Shown: one piece after another, positions 17,981-24,425 of the stretch | Layout: every line of letters starts with the position of its first letter | Numbering within the stretch: the stretch's first letter is position 1 | Assembly (NCBI GenBank): GCA_002342985.1 | Contig: DDRC01000110.1 | Span: 4,176-31,486, forward strand | DNA: 27,311 bases | Source: Flavobacteriales bacterium UBA2426 | Lineage (GTDB): Bacteria; Bacteroidota; Bacteroidia; Flavobacteriales_F; PHOS-HE28 | Direction: 5' to 3' | The notes under the pieces: generated by a model | What the model saw: only the letters and a program-made list of their open reading frames with translations | Databases searched by the model: none | What the model was told of the DNA's origin: nothing | Program-made: the position numbers and the translations under genes

Positions 17981-20050
17981 AGCGGGCGATAGGTCCACGC
18001 GGAACCGTATGCACGTTCCTGATCCGGCATCGCTGGCAATGGTCAATGAGCCGCCGATGTGTTCAGCCCGATGGCGCATGTTCTTGAGTCCATGACCGCT
18101 CATGGGGGCACCGCTCATTCCAATGCCATCATCGCACACCTCGAACTGGACGAACGATGCGGATGTCTTGAAGACCACACGGATGTGTTCTGCATTCGCG
18201 TATTTGATGGCATTGTTCAGGGCCTCGCGGAGGATCAAGTAGATATCGCGTTTGGTGGCAGGGTCCAAGGATGTGTCGGGACCTTCATGCCCGCAATCGA
18301 TGGTATGGGCCACATGGCTCCACTGGAGCATACGTTCACAATGGGCGCGCACACGTTCGGTGAGTCCCGCCAGCGAATCGTGATGGGGGTCCACGGCCCA
18401 GACGATGTCGCCAAGTGAGCGGTTCGCTTCAGTGGAAACGCGTTCCATGTCTGCGGCCAATTCGGAAAGCGCCGTCGGGTCCTCGTTGGCCAAGGCCTTC
18501 GCTTCACTGCTGAGCAGGGCGAGTTTCGTGAGGTCGCTACCCAATTGGTCATGTACATCACGAGCGATGCGCGTTCGCACTTCGGCGGCTTCGCGTGCGC
18601 GTTCGCTCACCACGAGTTTCTCCTGTGCGGCTTCGATGGCGCGTTTGGCCCGGGCCGTGTACCGCCAGCGCAGCCAGGCTGCAGTGCCCAGTATTGCGGC
18701 GATCGCCAGCAAGGCGAGTAGCCACGTCCGTTGTTCACGATGCTTCGCTTCGGTCCACCTTCGTTCGGCCACATGGCGCAGGCTGTCAGATTCCGCAGCG
18801 CGCTCATAGGCGTACTTGAACCCGCTGCGCAACAATTCGCGCTGGTTCTCTTCGCGGAGGATGCTATCGTTCAGCAGCACGACCCGCTCGTGCACCGTTA
18901 GTGCTTCTTGCCAGCGACCGAGCGCCTTCAAGGCCGCATATCGCGCAGCGGCAGCATCGCGCTGCAGGTTCAGCTCCTCGGCGCGTGTAGCGGCGCTATC
19001 GGCGGCTTCGGCCATTGCGAGCGCACGGGCGGGGTTGCCTTCCCGAAGCAGCATAGTGCTCAAGCCCACCAGCGCATTGCCCAACCCGTATGGCAGGTCT
19101 TCTGCACGGGCCATCGCCACGTTCTGCTCGAAGAGGGCTTTGGCTTCACTGGGCCGGTGTTGTTCGAGCAGAAGCGTTGCCAAGCGGTTGCGCACGTTCA
19201 CCAGTCCGTGGTGGTCGCCGATGGCCAGTCTGATCACTTCGCTGCGGCGGTAGGCTTGCATCGATCCGGTGGTATCGCCCAGCTCTTCGAGGCATGAGCC
19301 GATCTCCTCCAGTTGCTTGCCCAGTTGATGCTGGTCATCGAGTTCCTCCGCCATCGCTGCTGCACGACGGTAGTACCCGAGCGCCTCGTTCCAGTCGCTC
19401 TGATTGAGGTACAGGCCGCCGAGGTTGGCCAGCGAGGTGCAGATGCCGCGCTTGTTGCCAAGCAGTTCCTGGATATGCAGGCTTTGTTGGTAGAGGTCCA
19501 CGGCCTTGCCATGATCGCCGCGGAGCATTTGCACGCGTCCGATAGCGTTGAGGTCGTTGGCGATGCTGGTGCTGTCGGCCAAACGCTCATGAAGTGCGAG
19601 GCCTTCTTCGTAGAGCGTAAGCGCGGAGTCCAATTCCCCGAGGTACGAGAGCATACTGCCCATGTTGCTGATCACGTCGGCCTGTCCTTCGGCATCGCCA
19701 TTGCGCCGATGGAGTACGAGCGCCGTGTCGTAATGCGACAATGCCGTGCGCATATCGCCACGCACGTACCACACGGCAGCGAGGAGTTCACTGGCCCTGG
19801 CTTCGAAGACGGTGTTGCCCTTCGTCCGGGCATCGCGTTGCAGGTTGCGCGCCATCACCTCGGCGGTATCCGGAGCGTTGAAGAGGTAACCGTCCCAGGT
19901 GAGGTCGTAGAATGCGGTGAATCGGATGCTGTCCGGCCTGGACCGGTCCAAAAACACCGATCGGAGGGAATCGAGGTCAGCTTGAGCGTTGCAGCACAAC
20001 GCTGCGATGAGCCAAAGCGCAGTGATCAACGAGCGGCACGGTTCACGCAT
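17978..20050 (-). CDS. TPR-containing sensor histidine kinase HK2 (HisKA_3)
   Basis: 690 residues from the ATG at 20050. This start gives a signal peptide (REPCRSLITALWLIAALCCNA) and overlaps the TGA of HK1 by 8 bp, suggesting translational coupling. The periplasmic region to about residue 440 has clear TPR repeats (ALSHYDTALVLHRRNGDAEG, ALTLYEEGLALHERLAD, AVDLYQQSLHIQELLGNKRG, ALGYYRRAAAMAEEL). A transmembrane helix follows at ~442-462 (WLLALLAIAAILGTAAWL), then a coiled coil, HisKA_3 with His500 in RDVHDQLGSDLTKL, and HATPase_c (REALNNAIKYANA at ~610; CDDGIGMSG; GHGLKNMRHRAEHIGG). The kinase core is closely similar to HK1 and HK3 while the sensor differs in length and sequence, which points to different inputs into one output. 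Its TAA stop is part of palindrome D. Confidence 0.92.
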   Translation of the reverse strand: MREPCRSLITALWLIAALCCNAQADLDSLRSVFLDRSRPDSIRFTAFYDLTWDGYLFNAPDTAEVMARNLQRDARTKGNTVFEARASELLAAVWYVRGDMRTALSHYDTALVLHRRNGDAEGQADVISNMGSMLSYLGELDSALTLYEEGLALHERLADSTSIANDLNAIGRVQMLRGDHGKAVDLYQQSLHIQELLGNKRGICTSLANLGGLYLNQSDWNEALGYYRRAAAMAEELDDQHQLGKQLEEIGSCLEELGDTTGSMQAYRRSEVIRLAIGDHHGLVNVRNRLATLLLEQHRPSEAKALFEQNVAMARAEDLPYGLGNALVGLSTMLLREGNPARALAMAEAADSAATRAEELNLQRDAAAARYAALKALGRWQEALTVHERVVLLNDSILREENQRELLRSGFKYAYERAAESDSLRHVAERRWTEAKHREQRTWLLALLAIAAILGTAAWLRWRYTARAKRAIEAAQEKLVVSERAREAAEVRTRIARDVHDQLGSDLTKLALLSSEAKALANEDPTALSELAADMERVSTEANRSLGDIVWAVDPHHDSLAGLTERVRAHCERMLQWSHVAHTIDCGHEGPDTSLDPATKRDIYLILREALNNAIKYANAEHIRVVFKTSASFVQFEVCDDGIGMSGAPMSGHGLKNMRHRAEHIGGSLTIASDAGSGTCIRFRVDLSPA

Positions 20051-22409
20051 GCGGTTCGGGCGGCAAAACGACCGCGAAGGTGAGCAATGTTCCAGTTCCA
20101 GCCCCGCTCCGTACCTGGAGCGTTCCACCCAGGCGCTCTGCCCGCGCCCGCATGTTCCCCATGCCGTTCCCGTGACCGCGGTTCGCATCCATTCCGATCC
20201 CGTCGTCCTCCACCTGGAACTCGGCGCGCGTGGCCGAGGTTCGGAACATCACGCGGATATGCGCGGCCTTGGCATACTTGATCGCGTTGTTCAGTGCTTC
20301 GCGGATGATCAGGTAGATGTCGCGCTTCACCGCCGGGTCCAGCGTCCGATCCGCGCCTTCGTGCGTGCATTCGATGCTGTGCAGCACCTTGCTCCACTTG
20401 AGCATGCGCTCGGCATGGGCGCGCACGCGCTCGGTGAGCCCCGCGACCGAGTCGTGGTGCGGGTCGATGGACCAGACGATGTCGCCCAGGGAGCGGTTGG
20501 CCTCCCCGGCGATGCGCTCGATGTCGTCGGCCAGGGCGGGCACGGCCCGTACATCGCTCTGCGCGAGCTCCCTGGCCTCGGTGCTCAGCAGCACAAGCTT
20601 GGTGAGGTCGCTGCCGAGCTGGTCGTGCACGTCGCGCGCGATGCGTGTGCGTACTTCGGAGGCCTCGCGCGCCCGCTCGCTCTCCAACAGCCGGGCCTGC
20701 GCCTCCAGGATGGCCGCGTTCTTCTCCGCGAGCGCACGGCGGCTGCGGCGTGCGTTGCGCAGGAGCAGGAAGAGGAGCGCACCCACCACGGCCACCACGC
20801 CGAAGCCCGCGGCAAGCACGAGGTTACGCCGGCGGTGGGCCGCGAGCTCGCTTTCCTGCGCGGCGTTCGTGGCGGACAGCTCTTCCAGTTCGGCATCCTT
20901 GCGTTCCGAGGCGAAGCGGACGTTCAAGGCGTTCAGGTCCTTGATGCGTTCGAGGTCCAACAGGCTGTCCTTGGCGGTGAGGTAAAGCCGCAGGGAAGCG
21001 AGTGCCTCCGGCGCGCTGCCATTCGCCTGGTGCACTTCGTGCTGTGCGAACAGGGCATCGCGCCAGGTCTCCAGCCAGCCTTCGCGGGCAGCTAGGGTGA
21101 TGAGGGTGTCCAGGTCGCCAAGCGCGGCACGGCGATCGGCCGCATCGCCATGCGCCAGGATCCGCGCTTGTTCCACCCGCAGCCACGCCCGATCGATGCG
21201 CAGCCCGGGATGTTGGGCGAGCGCGAGGCCCTCCTCGATGTAGGCCCGGGCCTGCCCGAAGCGCCCCAGCCGACGGCATACCTTGCCCAGGTCCAACAGG
21301 ATGGCCGCTTCCTCCACGCGCTCGCCCTGCACCATGTAGATCGCCTGCGGGCCGCGCACCAGTTCCAGCGCCCGCTGCAGGGACCGCAACGCGGTATCCA
21401 GCCTGCCCAGCTCCAGGAGGCAGGCACCATAGGTGCCCAGCAGCGTCGCCTTGACGTGCGCCTGTTCGACCCCCTCCAGGAGGTCGAGCGCCTCCTTCAG
21501 ATGCTCCAGCGCTGAGGCGCGATCACCGAAGTCGATGTGGAGCTCCGCGAGCTCCCGGCCGGTCTCCACGATCATGGCGTTCGACCGCAGCGCCTTGGAC
21601 AGTGTGTGTGCCCGAAGGGCGTTCCGCAGGGCCAGGTCCTGATCGGCCAGTTCGTTCGCGGCGAAGGCGCGCATGCGGCAGGCCGCGCGCTCGTGCAGGA
21701 GCGCGCCGGTGCGCTGGATGAGCGCTTCCGCAACGGCGCAATGGTGCAGGGTGCGCATGAACGCCTCGGTGGTGATGGCCTCCATGGCACTGTCCAGCTG
21801 CAGCTGGATGAGCAGGAAGGTGTCGCGCGAGGCGGTGATGACCTCCGCGATGCGATCGCTGGCACGTTGCACCGTTTCCGGGTCGGCCGATCCACCATAC
21901 TTGGTAACGCTCAGTGCCCAGTAGAGGCCCGTGGCCGAACGGTGGCGCTCGAACGCTTCGAGCGCCTTGGCGTAGTGCACAAGCGCCACGCTGTCCTCGC
22001 CAGCTTCCTCGCAGCGGTCGATGTGCAGGCACCAATGCGCGTAACCCAGGTCCTCCTGTGGTCCGTGCTGGGTGAGCAGTTGCACGGCCCGTGCCAGCTC
22101 CGCCGCCTCGCCGCCATAGTATCCGCTCGTCTGCCTGGCCGCCACCCGGCGCGTGATCGCACTACCCAGCAACGAAGGGTCGTTGAGGCGCTCGGCTAGC
22201 GCGATCGCCTCCTGTGCGGCCTCCATCGCGCTCACCGGGTCCGTATCGCGCTGGTACCACGCCAGGCGTTCCAGCTTGCGCGTCCGGTCGGCATCGCTCA
22301 GGCGCGTGTTGGCCAGCTCTCGTTGCAACCGGCCGATGTTGCCGGCTTGCGACCTTACGCCGTTCCAGGGTGTTAGCAGAAGCAGGAGTAGGAGGGCACG
22401 ACCGGTCAC
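20043..22409 (-). CDS. TPR-containing sensor histidine kinase HK1 (HisKA_3)
   Basis: 788 residues from a GTG at 22409. No ATG lies between the upstream in-frame TAA (22460) and the signal peptide, and GTG gives a plausible leader (TGRALLLLLLLTPWNGVRSQ). The sensor is the largest of the three, about 500 residues of helical TPR-like repeats (SALEHLKEALDLLEGV, ALRSLQRALELVRGP, RFGQARAYIEEGLALAQ). A transmembrane helix lies at ~527-548 (LVLAAGFGVVAVVGALLFLLL). The HisKA_3 domain has His595 in RDVHDQLGSDLTKL, and HATPase_c follows (REALNNAIKYAKA ~704; EDDGIGMD; GNGMGNMRARAERLGG). It is translationally coupled to HK2 (8-bp overlap). Base composition is clearly more GC-rich than HK2 and HK3 despite the shared kinase core. 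Promoter E ends so close to the GTG that the mRNA may be leaderless. Confidence 0.9.
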   Translation of the reverse strand: MTGRALLLLLLLTPWNGVRSQAGNIGRLQRELANTRLSDADRTRKLERLAWYQRDTDPVSAMEAAQEAIALAERLNDPSLLGSAITRRVAARQTSGYYGGEAAELARAVQLLTQHGPQEDLGYAHWCLHIDRCEEAGEDSVALVHYAKALEAFERHRSATGLYWALSVTKYGGSADPETVQRASDRIAEVITASRDTFLLIQLQLDSAMEAITTEAFMRTLHHCAVAEALIQRTGALLHERAACRMRAFAANELADQDLALRNALRAHTLSKALRSNAMIVETGRELAELHIDFGDRASALEHLKEALDLLEGVEQAHVKATLLGTYGACLLELGRLDTALRSLQRALELVRGPQAIYMVQGERVEEAAILLDLGKVCRRLGRFGQARAYIEEGLALAQHPGLRIDRAWLRVEQARILAHGDAADRRAALGDLDTLITLAAREGWLETWRDALFAQHEVHQANGSAPEALASLRLYLTAKDSLLDLERIKDLNALNVRFASERKDAELEELSATNAAQESELAAHRRRNLVLAAGFGVVAVVGALLFLLLRNARRSRRALAEKNAAILEAQARLLESERAREASEVRTRIARDVHDQLGSDLTKLVLLSTEARELAQSDVRAVPALADDIERIAGEANRSLGDIVWSIDPHHDSVAGLTERVRAHAERMLKWSKVLHSIECTHEGADRTLDPAVKRDIYLIIREALNNAIKYAKAAHIRVMFRTSATRAEFQVEDDGIGMDANRGHGNGMGNMRARAERLGGTLQVRSGAGTGTLLTFAVVLPPEPHA

Positions 22410-22413
22410 GCTG

Positions 22414-22460
22414 CGAAGGTGCGTGGGCCGAGCGGTACCGTCAATAACCCACCGGGGTTA
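22414..22460 (-). promoter_or_regulatory. Palindromic promoter module, copy E (HK1-HK2 operon)
   Basis: Minus strand: TAACCCCGGTGGGTTA (22460-22445; perfect 6-bp arms), TTG, 20 nt, then CACCTTCG (22421-22414). The HK1 GTG lies only 4 bp past the -7 box. The first three bases of the palindrome also end the open frame of the asnS fragment. Confidence 0.72.
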
Positions 22461-22667
22461 GTGCCACGATCGCCGGCCATGCCATGATGGGGCCGATGGG
22501 GCGGCTTGTTCCGGATCGATCACGCACGGCAGGTTGCGGATGGTGCTGCCGTCGTTGAGCGCGATGAAGCAGTCGTTGCGGAAGGTGCGCACCCAGCCGG
22601 CCACAGCAAGGGTGGTGCCGGTGAGGGCGATGTCGTCGAGGACGGACTTGATGGGCGTGGGCTGCAT
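22458..22667 (-). pseudogene. asnS: Truncated 5' fragment of asparaginyl-tRNA synthetase
   Basis: The 69-codon frame from the ATG at 22667 reads MQPTPIKSVLDD...VAGWVRTFRND, then FIALNDGSTIRNLPCVID. This is the N-terminal OB-fold anticodon-binding domain of bacterial AsnRS, and matches the Bacteroidota form closely as I remember it. Similarity stops after about residue 51-54 (near 22506-22515), and the remaining 16 residues (AAPSAPSWHGRRSWH) are unrelated. The catalytic class II synthetase core (about 400 residues) is absent. A candidate promoter remains upstream (CATCTTTG at 22708-22701), and the ATG at 22667, not the earlier one at 22703, fits it. It is probably a relic of rearrangement or insertion that brought the kinase block next to asnS; a full asnS must exist elsewhere. 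Alternatively it could be a free-standing OB-fold protein. Confidence 0.75.
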
Positions 22668-22700
22668 GGGGTTGGCCGCGCGCTCAACGCGCATGGCCGG

Positions 22701-22708
22701 CAAAGATG
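22701..22708 (-). promoter_or_regulatory. asnS: Candidate -7 box upstream of the asnS fragment
   Basis: CATCTTTG on the minus strand matches 7 of 8 positions of the Bacteroidota -7 consensus TAnnTTTG and lies 33 bp before the ATG at 22667. The -33 region is weak (CTTC about 20 nt upstream). It suggests the fragment kept the parental asnS promoter. Confidence 0.4.
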
Positions 22709-22796
22709 CTGACGCGCGGGCGACCGGCGAAGGCGGGTCCGCGCTGCCCCGTTGCCACGGGCCTTGTCGAAATCCGTTGCCTTTTGGTCTAATGCC

Positions 22797-22828
22797 CTTG
22801 CGGTTGGCCGGCTGGGGGCGTATCGTTG
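22797..22828 (+). promoter_or_regulatory. Candidate promoter of the LytTR response regulator
   Basis: CTTG (22797-22800), exactly 20 nt, then TATCGTTG (22821-22828), one mismatch from the Bacteroidota -7 consensus. It would start transcription about 50 nt before the ATG at 22886. No 16-bp palindrome is present, so this gene seems to lie outside the left-block regulon. Confidence 0.45.
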
Positions 22829-22885
22829 CGGTGGCTTCCGGTGCAGGCAGGAGCGGCGGCCGCGGTACTTAACCCAGATCACAGC

Positions 22886-23632
22886 ATGCCGGTACGGATC
22901 CTGGTGGTGGAGGATGAGGCCATCGTGCGCCGCGACATCGAGCAGACCCTGCGGCAGCTGGGCCATGCGGTGGTAGGCACGGCTGCTGACGGGCAGGGGG
23001 CCATTGACCGGGCGGAGGCCGACCGGCCTGACCTGGTGCTCATGGACATCATGCTCAAGGGCGACATGAGCGGCATCGAGGCGGCCATGGTCATCGGCGA
23101 GCAGCTGGGGATCCCCGTCATCTTCCTCACGGCCTATAGCGACGAGACGACCATCAGCCGGGCGCGCATCGCCGAGCCCTATGGATATATGGTGAAGCCG
23201 TTCAAGGCGGTGGAGGTGCAGGCGAGCATCGAGATGGCCCTCCACAAGCACGCCCACGATGCGGAGCTGCGCCGGGAGCGCGATCAGCTGCACGAGCTGG
23301 CCACCCGGGAGGCCGCCGGTCCGCTCTTCCTCAAGCACGGCGGCCGCCAGGTGCGGGTACCGCTTGAGGATGTCTACTACATCTCGGCCCTGAAGGACTA
23401 CTTCTCGGTGCATGTGAAGGACAAGCGCTACATCGTGCATGGCACCATGAAGAGCATCGAGTCGCGGCTGCCAGCGGACAAGTTCTTGCGGGTGCACCGC
23501 AGCTTCATCGTTCGGCTCGACCGCATCGAGGCCATCGAGGCACCCCATGTGATCATGGAGGATGGCAAGGGCTCCATCCCCATCGGCGACTCCTACTACG
23601 CCAAGCTCCTGGAGCGGGTGGCGGGCTCCTGA
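22886..23632 (+). CDS. LytTR-family response regulator
   Basis: 248 residues from the ATG at 22886; the open frame extends back to 22826, but the receiver domain begins exactly at [11 protein letters not shown]. The receiver domain spans residues 1-~120, with acidic pocket ED (10-11), phospho-acceptor Asp54 ([14 protein letters not shown]), Thr82 (FLTAYSDE) and Lys104 (YMVKPF). A short helical linker (~120-143) leads to a LytTR DNA-binding domain at ~145-245 ([56 protein letters not shown]). LytTR regulators bind paired direct repeats upstream of target promoters. No kinase gene is adjacent in the same orientation; the nearby HisKA_3 kinases are of the class that partners LuxR-type regulators. 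It is therefore probably an orphan. Confidence 0.92.
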   Translation: MPVRILVVEDEAIVRRDIEQTLRQLGHAVVGTAADGQGAIDRAEADRPDLVLMDIMLKGDMSGIEAAMVIGEQLGIPVIFLTAYSDETTISRARIAEPYGYMVKPFKAVEVQASIEMALHKHAHDAELRRERDQLHELATREAAGPLFLKHGGRQVRVPLEDVYYISALKDYFSVHVKDKRYIVHGTMKSIESRLPADKFLRVHRSFIVRLDRIEAIEAPHVIMEDGKGSIPIGDSYYAKLLERVAGS

Positions 23633-23708
23633 GCCATCGCTCCCGCTCCTGCTGGCGCGCCGGCCCCGCCCCGGAGGCGCTGGCCTGCCTTGGAATGTGA
23701 TGAGCGGT

Positions 23709-23737
23709 GGAAACGAATGATGGGGTAAAACGTTTCC
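23709..23737. promoter_or_regulatory. Candidate TetR operator
   Basis: Perfect 7-bp inverted repeat GGAAACG (23709-23715) and CGTTTCC (23731-23737) with a 15-bp spacer. The right arm overlaps the -33 region of the promoter that precedes the TetR gene, a usual position for autorepression. Confidence 0.5.
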
Positions 23738-23761
23738 ATCGTGTTTTGCGGTCTACTTTTG
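23732..23761 (+). promoter_or_regulatory. Promoter of the tetR-RND efflux operon
   Basis: TACTTTTG (23754-23761) is a perfect match to the Bacteroidota -7 consensus TAnnTTTG. A weak -33 element, GTTT (23732-23735), lies 18 nt upstream. The ATG of the TetR gene follows 49 bp after the -7 box. Confidence 0.6.
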
Positions 23762-23810
23762 CGCCCGCTTTCGCCGGACCTCCCTTCCGCCGCACCTGCA
23801 ACCTGAACGC

Positions 23811-24425
23811 ATGGACCCCAAGAAACAGGAGATCCTGGACCAGGCGCTGAAGCTGTTCATGCGCCTGGGAATCAAGAGCCTGGCCATGGATGACGTGGCC
23901 ACGCAGCTGCGCGTGAGCAAGAAGACGCTTTACGGGCACTTCACGGACAAGAACGACCTGGTGGAGCAGGTGGTGACGGCGGTGTGCGGCTTCCATCGCG
24001 ACACCATCAACGCCATCTGCGCGCGCGGGCTCAACGCCATCGATGAGAACGAGGAGATCACCCGCTTCATCGTGGCGCAGGTGGGCAACATGCACCCCAG
24101 CGTGCAGTTCGACCTGCAGAAGTACCACCCCAGGGCCTGGGAGATCATGGAGCAGCGCGAGCAGGAAGACATCCACACCTGCGTGAGCACCAACCTGCGC
24201 AAGGGCATCGCCGAAGGGCTATACCGCGAGGACCTCGATGTGGAGGTGATCACGCGCCTCTACATCGCCCGCATCGATTCCACCTGGGACGGCCGGGTGT
24301 TCCCCACCGACCGGTTCAACCTGAGCGACGTGCTCTGGAAGCACTTCGAGTATCACATCCGCGGCATCGCCAGCAAGAAGGGCGTAGCCTACCTGGAGAA
24401 GAAAGCCAAGAAAGAACGCGCCTGA
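23811..24425 (+). CDS. TetR/AcrR-family transcriptional regulator
   Basis: 204 residues from the ATG at 23811. The N-terminal TetR helix-turn-helix spans about residues 5-52 (ILDQALKLFMRLGIKSLAMDD, VATQLRVSKKTLYGHFTDKND). The C-terminal helical region (~60-200) is the ligand-binding/dimerisation half and is not specific enough to name a ligand. It is the first gene of an efflux operon: its TGA overlaps the ATG of the TolC-like gene by one base (TGATG), and the adaptor and RND pump genes follow. It is therefore probably the local repressor of the pump, acting through the inverted repeat at 23709-23737. A basic tail (YLEKKAKKERA) ends the protein. Confidence 0.93.
   Translation: MDPKKQEILDQALKLFMRLGIKSLAMDDVATQLRVSKKTLYGHFTDKNDLVEQVVTAVCGFHRDTINAICARGLNAIDENEEITRFIVAQVGNMHPSVQFDLQKYHPRAWEIMEQREQEDIHTCVSTNLRKGIAEGLYREDLDVEVITRLYIARIDSTWDGRVFPTDRFNLSDVLWKHFEYHIRGIASKKGVAYLEKKAKKERA

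Noticed and set aside
22870..22875. TAACCC just upstream of the LytTR gene as a sixth module copy
   Set aside because: The second half is CACAGC, not GGGTTA, and no -7-like box follows at the required distance; only a chance half-site.
22520..23548. 342-codon minus-strand open frame across the LytTR regulator
   Set aside because: It is the complement of a complete, well-conserved response regulator in high-GC DNA and covers the asnS fragment in another frame; no protein family is recognisable.
23633..23708. GC-rich stretch after the LytTR gene as a terminator
   Set aside because: Several short G/C self-complementary pieces exist but no clean stem followed by a T-run; not supportable.
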